DNA of 64,000 nucleotides, from positions 1-64,000 of the forward strand of contig JAFXAU010000025.1 of NCBI GenBank assembly GCA_017516865.1, written 5' to 3'. This DNA is from Bacteroidales bacterium. Its GTDB lineage: Bacteria; Bacteroidota; Bacteroidia; Bacteroidales; UBA1715. Of this stretch, positions 44,000 to 52,924 are shown one piece after another (position 1 is the first letter of the stretch; the number at the start of each line of letters is the position of its first letter). A program made the translations under genes and the position numbers. The notes beneath the pieces are model-generated. The model had not been told where the DNA came from. It was given only the letters and a program-made list of their open reading frames with translations, and made no database searches.

Positions 44000-44851
44000 A
44001 TGAAACTTTTTCGTTCCTTATTACCATTACTATTGCTATCCTTTGTAGCCCAAGCCCAGGCGCCTATAAAGGACGGTGCAATTCTTGCCGCTTTTTCGGT
44101 GAGCGACAGGACCAAGGTCTATTTCTCGCAAGGAAACTTGCAATATCGGGCAAGCACTGGCACTTGGAAATTTGCTGATAATCAATATGATATGATTGGC
44201 GACAATAATTCCAACATTTCAAGCTCTTATAGCGGTTGGATAGATTTGTTTGGTTGGGGAACTTCGTGTTGGAATAGCGGTGCTAATGCGTATCAACCAT
44301 ATAGCACAAGTACAGACTACGAAGATTATTATCCAGGCGGCTCGTATTCCAAGAATCTGACAGGTAGTTATGCAAATGCCGATTGGGGGGTATATAACAA
44401 GATTTCCAATGGCGGAAACCAAACAGGATTGTGGCGTACATTGACGAATAGCGAATGGAACTATGTGATTTCAAATAGAAGCGATGCCCGTTATTTGCGC
44501 GGAACGGCGACTGTGAATGGTGTGAACGGACTGATTTTGTTACCAGACAACTGGACATTGCCAACAGGAGTTACATTTACGTATGGAGAAGGCGGTTGGT
44601 CGCAAAACACATATTCCGCTTCCGAATGGAGCAAGATGGAAGCGAACGGTGCGGTGTTTCTCCCTGCTGCTGGCTACCGTGACGGGACGGGCGTGGACTA
44701 CGTTGGTTCCTACGGCCTCTATTGGTCGAGTTCGGCTAACGACGACTACAGCGCGTACTGTCTGAACTTCGGCAGCTACGACGTGCGCACGAGCTACTAC
44801 TACCGCTACGACGGGCGGTCTGTCCGTCTTGTGCAGGATGTGAAGAAATAA
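44000..44851 (+). CDS. Exported FISUMP/C-type-lectin-like protein with hypervariable C-terminus
   Basis: 283 residues: signal peptide (MKLFRSLLPLLLLSFVAQAQA) and a single FISUMP-like domain from VYFSQGNLQYRA to GRSVRLVQDVKK. It lacks the N-terminal modules and tandem repeats of the gene at 1270 but shares its last 250 residues. The C-terminal 50 residues (AGYRDGTGVDYVGSYG, YWSSSANDDYSAYC) are rich in Tyr, Asp, Ser and Asn from NNC codons. Start ATG 44000 rather than the upstream TTG 43994. Likely a displayed or secreted ligand-binding protein. Confidence 0.75.
   Translation: MKLFRSLLPLLLLSFVAQAQAPIKDGAILAAFSVSDRTKVYFSQGNLQYRASTGTWKFADNQYDMIGDNNSNISSSYSGWIDLFGWGTSCWNSGANAYQPYSTSTDYEDYYPGGSYSKNLTGSYANADWGVYNKISNGGNQTGLWRTLTNSEWNYVISNRSDARYLRGTATVNGVNGLILLPDNWTLPTGVTFTYGEGGWSQNTYSASEWSKMEANGAVFLPAAGYRDGTGVDYVGSYGLYWSSSANDDYSAYCLNFGSYDVRTSYYYRYDGRSVRLVQDVKK
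44670..44831 (+). other. Variable region of second lectin-like gene (DGR-type pattern)
   Basis: Runs from about GCTACCGTGACGGG to the conserved TCTGTCCGTCTTGT tract. Codons such as GAC, TAC, AAC and AGC dominate. See 2575-2706 for the pairwise comparison. Confidence 0.6.
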
Positions 44852-44889
44852 CTCTTTCTTTCAAGAGAAAAAGTAACAAGAAAAAATCT

Positions 44890-44897
44890 TATTTTTG
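44890..44897 (+). promoter_or_regulatory. -7 element of third lectin-like gene
   Basis: TATTTTTG, 21 bases before ATG 44919, in a block duplicated from 43961-43980. Confidence 0.6.
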
Positions 44898-44918
44898 AAG
44901 TTGTTTAATTGATACAAT

Positions 44919-45431
44919 ATGAAACGTTTCTTTTTTACAAGTGTTTTATGTCTTTTGACGTTGATCGTAGCGTCGTTTAATGTACAGGCGCAGAACGAGT
45001 TTGTTGATTTAGGATTAAGCGTTAAATGGGCTACGTGTAACGTCGGAGCAAATTCTCCAGAAGAAAATGGCGAGTATTATACATTTGACAATGCGTTAAC
45101 GTTAGAGAATAACGGGAACAGATTACCCACAAAAGAAGAATTTCAAGAGTTGATTGATAATTGCAAGTGGAAATGGACTAAAAAGAAAAGAGTATGGGGT
45201 TATAAGGCGACAAGCAAAAAGAATGGAAACAGTATTTTTCTTCCTGCTGCTGGCTACCGCGACAGTACAAACGTGCACGATGTGGGTTCCTACGGCTACC
45301 TCTGGTCGAGTTCAGTTAGTGGTAGCGACTACGCCCACTGTCTAAACTACTACATTGACGGTGTGTACACAGACAGCGACTACCGCACATACAGGCGGCC
45401 TATCCGTCTGGTACAAGATGCGAAGAAATAA
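44919..45431 (+). CDS. Short exported FISUMP/lectin-like protein, third member
   Basis: 170 residues. Signal peptide (MKRFFFTSVLCLLTLIVASFNVQA), then NEFVDLGLSVKWATCNVGANSPEENGEYYTFDN, the typical Bacteroidales opening of these domains, RLPTKEEFQELIDNCKWKW, and the variable end AAGYRDSTNVHDVGSYGYLWSSS...RRPIRLVQDAKK. The core differs from the other two proteins, yet the C-terminal 60 residues align with them. Convergent with mnmG, with stops 3 bases apart. Confidence 0.75.
   Translation: MKRFFFTSVLCLLTLIVASFNVQAQNEFVDLGLSVKWATCNVGANSPEENGEYYTFDNALTLENNGNRLPTKEEFQELIDNCKWKWTKKKRVWGYKATSKKNGNSIFLPAAGYRDSTNVHDVGSYGYLWSSSVSGSDYAHCLNYYIDGVYTDSDYRTYRRPIRLVQDAKK
45255..45411 (+). other. Variable region of third lectin-like gene
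   Basis: Aligns with the variable regions at 2575 and 44670 (GGT TCC TAC GGC start; CGT CTG GTA CAA end). It shows more third-base changes than the other two, so it may have diverged earlier or no longer be actively diversified. Confidence 0.45.
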
Positions 45432-45434
45432 CTA

Positions 45435-47303
45435 TTATCTTCCTAAATACACCAACAAAACATTTATATCTGCCGGAGAAATACCGCTGATTCGCGATGC
45501 TTGGCCAATGGTTTCGGGGTCAATCTTCGTGAGTTTTTGCCGTGCCTCGGTCGAGAGTGATTCAATTTTCTCGTACGGAATTTTTCCTTTGATTTTGATA
45601 TAATCCAAACGAGAAATCTTTTCTGCAATCTGCCGTTCTTTCTCTATGTAGCCCGAATACTTTATATTAATATCCACAGACTCTTGCACAACATCCCAAT
45701 CAACATCGTCGGTTTCGATAAAATCAGATTGTTCCACGTGGAAACATTTTACCGAAACATTCGGGCGAGCAATAAGCGACGCAAGTTTCGTCGATTCCGA
45801 CAAGGGCTTACTTCCGAGTGACTCAAGAATTGGATTTGCCTGTGCCATTGTCATTTTTTTCTCGTTCACGTAATTCGTGAGCTTCTCAACAGCAGCCATT
45901 TTATGTTCAAACGCCTGCTTGCGAACATCGTCAACCAAACCGAGTTCAATTCCTTTTGGCGTCAAACGGACATCAGCATCATCCTGACGGAGCAAGATTC
46001 TGAACTCCGCACGGGAAGTAAACATTCTGTACGGTTCGTTCACGCCTTTGGTAATAAGGTCGTCAATCAACACGCCAATATACGCCTCGTCACGATGAAG
46101 AATGAATGCCTCACGTTCCGACGCCTTGAGCGAAGCGTTGATTCCGGCAATCAAACCTTGTGCACCCGCTTCTTCGTAGCCAGTCGTTCCGTTGATTTGT
46201 CCGGCGAAGAACAAATTCTGTATCATTTTCGTCTCCAACGAAGCCGTGAGCTGTGTCGGCATAAAGAAATCGTATTCAATGGCGTAGCCAGGACGAAAAA
46301 TCTTACAATTCTCCAAGCCAGGAAGAAGACGCATTGCTTTATATTGCACATCGGCTGGCAACGACGATGAAAATCCGTTCAAATAATATTCGCACGTGTT
46401 AATTCCTTCTGGTTCCAAAAACAACTGATGTTTGTCTTTGTCGGCAAACGTCACCAATTTTGTTTCAATGCTCGGGCAATATCGAGGGCCAATACTTTTT
46501 ATTGTTCCATTATACAACGGCGAATCTGCAAAACCAGAACGAAGAACTTCGTGAACCTGCGGATTCGTGTAGGTCATCCAACAACTTAACTGAGGCAATC
46601 GTTTAATTGTTCCACGTGGAACAAACGAAAATTGACCAATTTCTTCGTCACCTTTTTGTTCCTTGCATTTAGAAAAATCAATCGTTCTTCCGTCGATACG
46701 AGCAGGTGTTCCCGTCTTCATTCTTCCAACCTCGAATCCAAAATCACGAATTTGATCGGAAAGTTTATACGAAGGCAACTCCCCTATTCTACCACCTTCG
46801 ACTTGCGAACGACCAATGTGCATCAAGCCGTTCAAAAAAGTTCCGTTGGTTAAAACCACAGACTTTGCCTTGATAGAAATTCCCCAAACAGTTTTTACGC
46901 CAACAACTCTATCTTTGTCAAGCAACAGTTCGCAAACTGCATCTTGCCAAAAATCAAGATTCGGGATAGATTCCAATTCTTCGCGCCAATGTTTGATGAA
47001 CAACGCCCTGTCGGCTTGCGAACGAGGACTCCACATAGCAGGTCCCTTCGATTTGTTCAACATTCGAAACTGAATGGACGACGCATCGGTGATTTTTCCC
47101 ATTGCACCACCAAGCGCATCAATCTCGCGGACTATCTGCCCTTTTGCAATACCGCCCACGGCAGGATTGCACGACATTGCCGCCATTTTTGTCATATCCA
47201 TTGTGATGAGCAACGTCTGCGAACCCAGACGAGCAGCAGCGGCAGCGGCTTCACAGCCAGCGTGTCCGGCACCAACAACAATTACATCGTATTCTTGTAA
47301 CAT
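45435..47303 (-). CDS. mnmG: tRNA uridine-5-carboxymethylaminomethyl modification enzyme
   Basis: A 622-residue FAD enzyme that with MnmE modifies U34 of several tRNAs. FAD site VVGAGHAGCEAAAAAARLG (9-27), MSCNPAVGGIAKGQIVREIDALGG, MKTGTPARIDGRTID, GQINGTTGYEEAGAQGLIAG and FTSRAEFRILLRQDDADVRLT are all intact, as is the C-terminal MnmE-binding part. Full length. Three bases after ybeY; co-transcribed. Confidence 0.97.
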   Translation of the reverse strand: MLQEYDVIVVGAGHAGCEAAAAAARLGSQTLLITMDMTKMAAMSCNPAVGGIAKGQIVREIDALGGAMGKITDASSIQFRMLNKSKGPAMWSPRSQADRALFIKHWREELESIPNLDFWQDAVCELLLDKDRVVGVKTVWGISIKAKSVVLTNGTFLNGLMHIGRSQVEGGRIGELPSYKLSDQIRDFGFEVGRMKTGTPARIDGRTIDFSKCKEQKGDEEIGQFSFVPRGTIKRLPQLSCWMTYTNPQVHEVLRSGFADSPLYNGTIKSIGPRYCPSIETKLVTFADKDKHQLFLEPEGINTCEYYLNGFSSSLPADVQYKAMRLLPGLENCKIFRPGYAIEYDFFMPTQLTASLETKMIQNLFFAGQINGTTGYEEAGAQGLIAGINASLKASEREAFILHRDEAYIGVLIDDLITKGVNEPYRMFTSRAEFRILLRQDDADVRLTPKGIELGLVDDVRKQAFEHKMAAVEKLTNYVNEKKMTMAQANPILESLGSKPLSESTKLASLIARPNVSVKCFHVEQSDFIETDDVDWDVVQESVDINIKYSGYIEKERQIAEKISRLDYIKIKGKIPYEKIESLSTEARQKLTKIDPETIGQASRISGISPADINVLLVYLGR

Positions 47304-47306
47304 ATC

Positions 47307-47726
47307 TTATTCTACCAAACGCAAATAATAATCTTCCTTTTGTGTCATAACAGCCTTGTCGGCAGGATTTTTGTCCTTATAGCCGACTAAATGAAGTACT
47401 CCGTGAATCAAAATTCGATAACACTCGTTTAACTTTGTCACTTTGTTTTGTTTCGCATTATCCGCAATTCTATCCATGCTCATATAAATATCAGAAGCAA
47501 TCTCCGTTTCAGAATAATCGAACGTGATAATGTCGGTATAATAATCGTGCTTCAAAAAATTCTGATTGATGCCAAGCAAGTAATTGTCGGAACAAGCAAT
47601 GAAATTGATGTAGTCGATTTTCTTTTTCGACTCATTCTGGACAATAATTTGAACGATGGAACGGAACGAAGTTTTTCGTAGTCCCGTAGGAAATTTGGAG
47701 TCCTCTTGGAAAAAATTTATTTGCAT
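47307..47726 (-). CDS. ybeY: Endoribonuclease YbeY, rRNA maturation factor
   Basis: A 139-residue metal-dependent RNase for 16S rRNA 3'-end processing and ribosome quality control. IHGVLHLVGYKDKN carries two of the three metal His; the third (D-H in many bacteria) is K-D here, a form I believe is usual in this phylum. NYLLGINQNFLKHDYYTDIITFDYSE is the conserved N-terminal part. Upstream of mnmG by 3 bases. Confidence 0.9.
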   Translation of the reverse strand: MQINFFQEDSKFPTGLRKTSFRSIVQIIVQNESKKKIDYINFIACSDNYLLGINQNFLKHDYYTDIITFDYSETEIASDIYMSMDRIADNAKQNKVTKLNECYRILIHGVLHLVGYKDKNPADKAVMTQKEDYYLRLVE

Positions 47727-47921
47727 TTAATTGATAATCAAATAAAACTAACCTCTAACGGACACAAAAATACAAATTTTCCAATATACTTGTTTAGAAG
47801 CAATAAAAATGTAAAATTCTTGGGAAAATGCTTTATTCGTTATATTACTAACGGAAAGCCATAAACTCTCCGTTATTTTATACAAATTTAAACGTTTTCC
47901 GTAAAATTTTTCTATTTATCC

Positions 47922-47999
47922 CCCGAAAAGTGTCATCTTGTTGGTGATATTCGTCCCGAAAAGTGTATATTTGCACTGATTGTTCGTCCCGAAAAGTGT
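47922..47999. repeat. Three direct operator-like repeats spaced exactly 33 bp
   Basis: CCCGAAAAGTGT at 47922-47933, 47955-47966 and 47988-47999. The last two share the longer form TCGTCCCGAAAAGTGT. The second abuts the -7 element and the third lies in the leader, 7 bases before ATG 48007. Same count and period as the palindromes at 14738-14819 but a different motif. Confidence 0.85.
47966..47973 (+). promoter_or_regulatory. -7 element of second DUF4143 ATPase
   Basis: TATATTTG, overlapping the last base of the second repeat and 33 bases before ATG 48007. Confidence 0.6.
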
Positions 48000-48006
48000 T
48001 AATCGA

Positions 48007-49305
48007 ATGAAGAGAAGTGTTTATAATTCGCTGATTGAGTGGAAATTAAATAAAAGAAGAAAGCCATTGATTCTCAATGGTGCTCGACAGGTTGGAAAAA
48101 CATATGTTTTACAAGAGTTTGCAAAACAAGAATTTTCCAAATATGTTTACGTATCGTTGGACAGAAATGAGGAAGCAAAAAAGATTTTGGAAAGTGAAGC
48201 AAGTGTACAATCCATCATTTTAACGCTTTCCGCCCTTACAGGGATAGACATAACACCCAATGAAACACTCATAATTATTGATGAAATTCAAGAATCACCC
48301 AAGGCACTCAATGTTTTAAAATTTTTCTGCGAAGATGCTCCTGAATATCCGATTGTAGTTGCGGGTTCTCTTTTAGGCATTTCGTTGCACGAACAAGTTT
48401 CGTTTCCTGTGGGAAAAGTTGATATGATAAAAATGTACCCAATGTCGTTCAACGAGTTTATTGAAGCGTTGGGAAAGCAAAAAATTGCTGACTGCCTTCG
48501 AACCAATAACTGGGAGGTTATTCCACTGCTCCGTGATGAACTGATAGACCTTTTGCGACAATACTATTACGTTGGCGGAATGCCAGCTGTGGTACAAAGT
48601 TTTGTGAATGGAGACGGTCCACAGGCTATTCGTCATCTTCAAGAACAGATTCTTTTTGATTATACAAGGGATTTTTCAAAACACGCTCCCACAAATCAAG
48701 TCCCACGAATCAATATGGTGTGGAATTCCATTCCTTCGCAACTTGCCAAAGAAAACAAAAAATTTATCTATGGCGTTTTGAAAAAAGGTGCTCGGGCAAA
48801 TAATTTTGAGATGGCAATTCAATGGCTAATCGATGCAGGACTTGTCTATAAAATAAACAGGGTTACTAAGATAGCCTCTCCACTCAAATTTTATGAAGAT
48901 TTTTCATCATTTAAATTGTTTACACTCGACACTGGTCTTATGGGAGCAATGGTCGGGGCTTCGGCTGAAGTTATGCTAACCAGCAACGATATTTTCAAAG
49001 AATATAAAGGTGCTTTTACAGAATTGTTCGTCTGTAATTCGCTGATTTGCAATAATATTCAACCATTCTACTACTCATCGGACGATGCTCACACCGAAGT
49101 TGATTTCGTAATACAAGGTACAAAATCTGTTTTCCCCATCGAAGTGAAATCCGAAGAAAACACACGTTCAAAATCTCTCAAAGCAATCATTGACAAAAAT
49201 CCTCAATTGACCGCTTTACGGTTATCTATGAAAGGAAAAGATGAACAACAATGGATGACAAACCTTCCTCTTTATGCTTTTATAGAAGAAATTAAAAAAT
49301 TATAA
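48007..49305 (+). CDS. AAA ATPase with DUF4143 C-terminus (second copy)
   Basis: 432 residues. Walker A GARQVGKT (25-32), Walker B LIIIDEIQ, sensor VVAGSLLG. The C-terminal domain has TEVDFVIQG and FPIEVKSEEN, an intact D...ExK pair of the PD-(D/E)xK fold, unlike the first copy, where the second half reads EVGG. A frame extension to 47980 would include the third operator repeat and is rejected in favour of ATG 48007. Only distantly similar to the 14864 protein, yet sharing the 3 x 33-bp upstream architecture. Followed by a strong terminator. Confidence 0.88.
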   Translation: MKRSVYNSLIEWKLNKRRKPLILNGARQVGKTYVLQEFAKQEFSKYVYVSLDRNEEAKKILESEASVQSIILTLSALTGIDITPNETLIIIDEIQESPKALNVLKFFCEDAPEYPIVVAGSLLGISLHEQVSFPVGKVDMIKMYPMSFNEFIEALGKQKIADCLRTNNWEVIPLLRDELIDLLRQYYYVGGMPAVVQSFVNGDGPQAIRHLQEQILFDYTRDFSKHAPTNQVPRINMVWNSIPSQLAKENKKFIYGVLKKGARANNFEMAIQWLIDAGLVYKINRVTKIASPLKFYEDFSSFKLFTLDTGLMGAMVGASAEVMLTSNDIFKEYKGAFTELFVCNSLICNNIQPFYYSSDDAHTEVDFVIQGTKSVFPIEVKSEENTRSKSLKAIIDKNPQLTALRLSMKGKDEQQWMTNLPLYAFIEEIKKL

Positions 49306-49329
49306 TGTGCTTTTGAACATCATTTTTGA

Positions 49330-49363
49330 GGAGCGGGAGCAATTTCGCTCCTTTCTTTTTTTT
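49330..49363 (+). terminator. Terminator after second ATPase
   Basis: GGAGCG (49330-49335) or GGAGC (49336-49340) pairs with CGCTCC (49346-49351), then a T-rich run to 49363. Confidence 0.8.
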
Positions 49364-49420
49364 GTACGTTGTTGAAAATCAGTAGAATAAGTTTTTGTGT
49401 ACGATTTTCAATTTTATGCG

Positions 49421-49428
49421 TACCTTTG
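49421..49428 (+). promoter_or_regulatory. -7 element of flippase gene
   Basis: TACCTTTG, 17 bases before ATG 49446; a frame extending to 49395 would include it. Confidence 0.6.
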
Positions 49429-49445
49429 GCTGTCTAAAAAATGCT

Positions 49446-50927
49446 ATGGGAATAATATCAAAATTAGTGGGTCAGACGGCAATTTACGGGCTAAGCACCA
49501 TAATCGGTCGTTTCCTTAACTTTATGCTTGTGCCGCTTTACACGCGGTGTTTTTCGCAGTCGGAATACGGCGTGGTAACCGAATTGTACAGTTACACAGT
49601 ATTCCTTATGATTTTCCTCACATATGGAATGGAAACGGGATTCTTCCGTTTTGTGCAGAACAAGGACGACCAGCCAAAGGTGTTTTCAACCATAATGACG
49701 AGTCTGTTTTCGTCGTCGGCAATATTTGTGGGACTTGTGTATTTGTTCCTCTCTCCCATTTCATCAATACTTGGTTACGAGCAACATCAGAATTTTATTC
49801 TGATAATGGCAATCATAATCGGCATTGACGCGTTCACCAGCGTGCCGTTTGCCAAACTCCGCCACGAAAACAAGGCACTGAAATTTGCGGCAATAAAACT
49901 CACGAACATCGGCATAAACATTGGACTTAATTTATTGCTCATCATTGTTTTCCCACAAATAGCAAAATCAAGTTCCAACGAATGGTTTGTTGCGCATTTC
50001 GCACAACCCGACGTGCTGTGGATTTTTGTGTCGAACCTTGCGGCAAGCGTCGTTACGCTACTTTTGCTTTTGCCCGACATTATCAAGTCCCGCAACGGGT
50101 TTGACTATGAATTACTCAAACGGATTCTTGGCTACTCGTGGCCGTTGCTCATTTCGGGACTTGCCGGCAGCATAAACGAAGTGTATGACCGAGTTTCGCT
50201 CCGTTATTTCCTTACTGTTCCCGAAGGTCAGGACGCGTCGCAATACATTCTTTCGCAAGTGGGAATTTACGGGGCAAACTATAAGTTGGCAATGATTATT
50301 TCCATCTTCAACCAAGCATTCCGCTTCGCCGCCGAGCCGTTCTTCTTCTCACGAATGAAAGAAAAAGATTCACGACAGATTTACGCCAAGATTATGAACT
50401 ACTTCACAATCTTTACGTTATTCTTATTCCTTGTAATAATACTTTACATTGACATATTTAAACATTTCATCGGCAGCAATTTCCACGAAGGACTGAACAT
50501 AATTCCCGTGCTTTTGATGGCGAACATTTTCCTTGGCATCGTATTTAATCTTTCGATTTGGTACAAGGTTACGAACCAGACGAAATTCGGCATAGGAATC
50601 ACAGGATTCGGAGCCGTTATCACATTGGCAATCAATATGATATTCGTTCCAATTTATGGATATGTTGCTTGTGCGTGGGCAACATTGGCGTGCTACGTAC
50701 TTATGGCGGTGCTGTCGTACAATCTTTGTCAAAAACACTACGGAATCCCGTATAAATTGGGAGCTTTGGCATATTATTTCATTCTTGCGGGCATATTCTT
50801 CGTAGCCGACAAATTCATTGTGATTGACAACGTAATTCTTTCATACACAGTAAAAACCGTATTAGTATTGGCATTTGCAGGATTGACGGTTTTCAACGAA
50901 TTACGATTGGCAAAGAAAGCAGCATAG
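49446..50927 (+). CDS. Polysaccharide flippase-like membrane protein (MATE/MVF fold)
   Basis: 493 residues, about 12-14 membrane segments. The start MGIISKLVGQTAIYGLSTIIGRFLNFMLVPLYTRCFSQSEYGVVTELYSY is typical of Wzx-like lipid-linked oligosaccharide exporters. LGYSWPLLISGLAGSINEVYDRVSLRYFL marks the start of the second half. It would flip an undecaprenyl-linked repeat unit to the periplasm. No polysaccharide cluster adjoins, so the substrate is open. Confidence 0.88.
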   Translation: MGIISKLVGQTAIYGLSTIIGRFLNFMLVPLYTRCFSQSEYGVVTELYSYTVFLMIFLTYGMETGFFRFVQNKDDQPKVFSTIMTSLFSSSAIFVGLVYLFLSPISSILGYEQHQNFILIMAIIIGIDAFTSVPFAKLRHENKALKFAAIKLTNIGINIGLNLLLIIVFPQIAKSSSNEWFVAHFAQPDVLWIFVSNLAASVVTLLLLLPDIIKSRNGFDYELLKRILGYSWPLLISGLAGSINEVYDRVSLRYFLTVPEGQDASQYILSQVGIYGANYKLAMIISIFNQAFRFAAEPFFFSRMKEKDSRQIYAKIMNYFTIFTLFLFLVIILYIDIFKHFIGSNFHEGLNIIPVLLMANIFLGIVFNLSIWYKVTNQTKFGIGITGFGAVITLAINMIFVPIYGYVACAWATLACYVLMAVLSYNLCQKHYGIPYKLGALAYYFILAGIFFVADKFIVIDNVILSYTVKTVLVLAFAGLTVFNELRLAKKAA

Positions 50928-51429
50928 TTGTTCACCACCCTGTTCATTTCTGTTTACAACCACGAAAATTTAGTGAATAAATTTTCCAATAAAAATATGC
51001 TAAAATTTTTGGAAGTAACAAAATCTGTTTCGATAAACAAGAATTTGAATTATGCAAAAAAATTATCTTGTTTGATTGAGAAATTATAAACATAAAAAAG
51101 AACAAGTGAACACGGAAAAAATAATAAACAAATCGATGTTTATCAGATACAGAAGGCGTTTGTTAATAATTCAAAATTAAGACTGATATTCAGAAATTTA
51201 AGAATTTCATAACCTGTTTATATTTGTTCTTAACTTTCTTTTTGTGTTCAAAACAAGCAAAATCGAAAAAAAATAAAAACCAATTCACAGCATATAATAA
51301 CAATCATAGATTTTTAAATAAATAAAATATAATATTTTTATGGTGTGGAAAGGGTTTTGAAAACTGTGGCAGAAAAATGGTTGGTCGTTTCCAAAATTTG
51401 TAATACATTTCACAAAAATTTTAGTTGTA
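50928..51429. other. AT-rich gene-free stretch
   Basis: No convincing reading frame, tRNA or known RNA. One 8-bp inverted pair AAACAAGA (51035-51042) / TCTTGTTT (51066-51073). No TTATCCACA-type DnaA boxes, so an origin is not supported. It may hold the promoter of dut. Confidence 0.5.
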
Positions 51430-51864
51430 ATGAAACTTAAGATTGTAAATAAATCAAAACATCAGTTGCCGGCGTATTCCACGGAATATTCGGCAGGAAT
51501 GGACTTGCGTGCAAATATTGACGAACCAGTAGTGCTAGCTCCTATGCAACGTGCTATAATCCCTACGGGATTATTTATAGAACTGCCCGAAGGTTACGAA
51601 GCACAAATTCGGCCACGAAGCGGTTTGGCCGCAAAATTCGGCATTACGGTGCTTAATTCTCCGGGAACAATCGATGCCGACTATCGTGGCGAGATTAAAG
51701 CTATTTTGGCTAATCTTTCCACTGAACCGTTTACCATTAACGATGGAGAACGAATTTGCCAGATGGTGATTGCCCAATATGCCAAAGCCGAAATCGTTGA
51801 AGTTGAAGAATTGTCGGAAACGGTGAGAGGCGAAGGCGGATTTGGACACACTGGGGTGAAATAA
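51430..51864 (+). CDS. dut: dUTP diphosphatase
   Basis: A 144-residue trimeric dUTPase (dUTP to dUMP and PPi). All five motifs are present: [56 protein letters not shown]. Normal length. Followed by the second copy of the 28-bp palindrome, then a nucleotidyltransferase gene. Confidence 0.97.
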   Translation: MKLKIVNKSKHQLPAYSTEYSAGMDLRANIDEPVVLAPMQRAIIPTGLFIELPEGYEAQIRPRSGLAAKFGITVLNSPGTIDADYRGEIKAILANLSTEPFTINDGERICQMVIAQYAKAEIVEVEELSETVRGEGGFGHTGVK

Positions 51865-51879
51865 TTATGAATTAATTAT

Positions 51880-51907
51880 GTAGAGACGCGATTAATCGCG
51901 TCTCTAC
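51880..51907. repeat. 28-bp perfect palindrome, copy 2
   Basis: Identical to 24128-24155, between dut and the nucleotidyltransferase gene. Confidence 0.9.
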
Positions 51908-51926
51908 AATAAAAAATATAGAATTT

Positions 51927-52922
51927 ATGAATTTGATTATTCCAATGGCTGGTATGGGTAAACGAATGCGTCCTCATACGCTTTCGATTCCTAAACCGTT
52001 GATTCCCGTTGCGGGAAAACCTATCGTACAACGTTTGGTTGAAGACATTGCCCGTGTTTGTAAGCAAAATATCGATGAAATTGCGTTCATCATTCATCCA
52101 AGTTTTGGTAAAGATGTTGAACAAATGTTGTTGAACATAGCAAAATCGTTGGGTGCGACGGGAAAAATTTGTTATCAGGAGGAGCCGAAAGGTACGGCTC
52201 ACGCAATTTTGTGTGCCGGAGATTCCTTGCGCGACAATGTGGTTGTAGCATTTGCCGATACCTTGTTTGTTGCCGATTTTAATCTTGATACAACAAAAGA
52301 TTCCATTATTTGGGTACAAAAAGTTGCCGATCCGTCGGCGTTTGGTGTGGTGAAACTCAATAATGATGGAATGATTACCGACTTTGTTGAAAAACCTAAG
52401 GAATTTGTTTCCGACCTGGCAATCATTGGAATCTACTATTTCAAAGATGGCAAAAATCTTCGTGCAGAATTACAGTATTTGATTGATAATAATGTAATTA
52501 AAGGTACTGAATACCAGTTGACCGACGCGTTGGAAAATATGAAGAACAAAGGATTGAAGTTCTATACGGGTCAGGTGAATGAATGGTTGGACTGTGGAAA
52601 TAAAAATGCCACAGTTCAAACGAATCAACGCGTTTTGGTGAATTGTGGAAGCGAAATTTCAAAAGAGGCAGAAATAGTCAGTTCGCAGATAATTGAGCCG
52701 TGTTGCATAGCAAAAGGGGCTAAAATCGTCAATTCTGTAATTGGTCCGTATGTTTCGGTAGGAGAGGGGACGAAAATTTCAAATTCCGTTGTTTCTAACT
52801 CTATCATTCAAACTAACAGCGTGTTGGCAAATGTGAATATTACAAATTCCATGGTTGGTAATTCGGTAAAAATGAATAAAGCTGCCGAAGAACTGAGCGT
52901 TGGGGATTATAATGAGTTGTAA
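51927..52922 (+). CDS. Sugar-phosphate nucleotidyltransferase with left-handed beta-helix tail
   Basis: 331 residues. IPMAGMGKRMRPHTLSIPKPLIPVAGKPIVQRL is the G-x-G-x-R...PKP nucleotide-binding signature of glucose-1-phosphate thymidylyl/uridylyl and mannose-1-phosphate guanylyl transferases; AFADTLFVADF has the metal Asp. From about residue 245 come hexapeptide repeats (IEPCCIAKGAKIVNSVIGPYVSVGEGTKISNSVV). The exact nucleotide and sugar cannot be told. Two bases before the next gene; co-transcribed. Confidence 0.88.
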   Translation: MNLIIPMAGMGKRMRPHTLSIPKPLIPVAGKPIVQRLVEDIARVCKQNIDEIAFIIHPSFGKDVEQMLLNIAKSLGATGKICYQEEPKGTAHAILCAGDSLRDNVVVAFADTLFVADFNLDTTKDSIIWVQKVADPSAFGVVKLNNDGMITDFVEKPKEFVSDLAIIGIYYFKDGKNLRAELQYLIDNNVIKGTEYQLTDALENMKNKGLKFYTGQVNEWLDCGNKNATVQTNQRVLVNCGSEISKEAEIVSSQIIEPCCIAKGAKIVNSVIGPYVSVGEGTKISNSVVSNSIIQTNSVLANVNITNSMVGNSVKMNKAAEELSVGDYNEL

Positions 52923-52924
52923 GA

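Noticed and set aside
43619..44115. Frames on both strands before the second lectin-like gene
   Set aside because: They run through the nested hairpin and repeat region; no start context or protein family.
50928..51429. AT-rich stretch as a possible replication origin
   Set aside because: No DnaA boxes of the TTATCCACA type and no dnaA or dnaN nearby.
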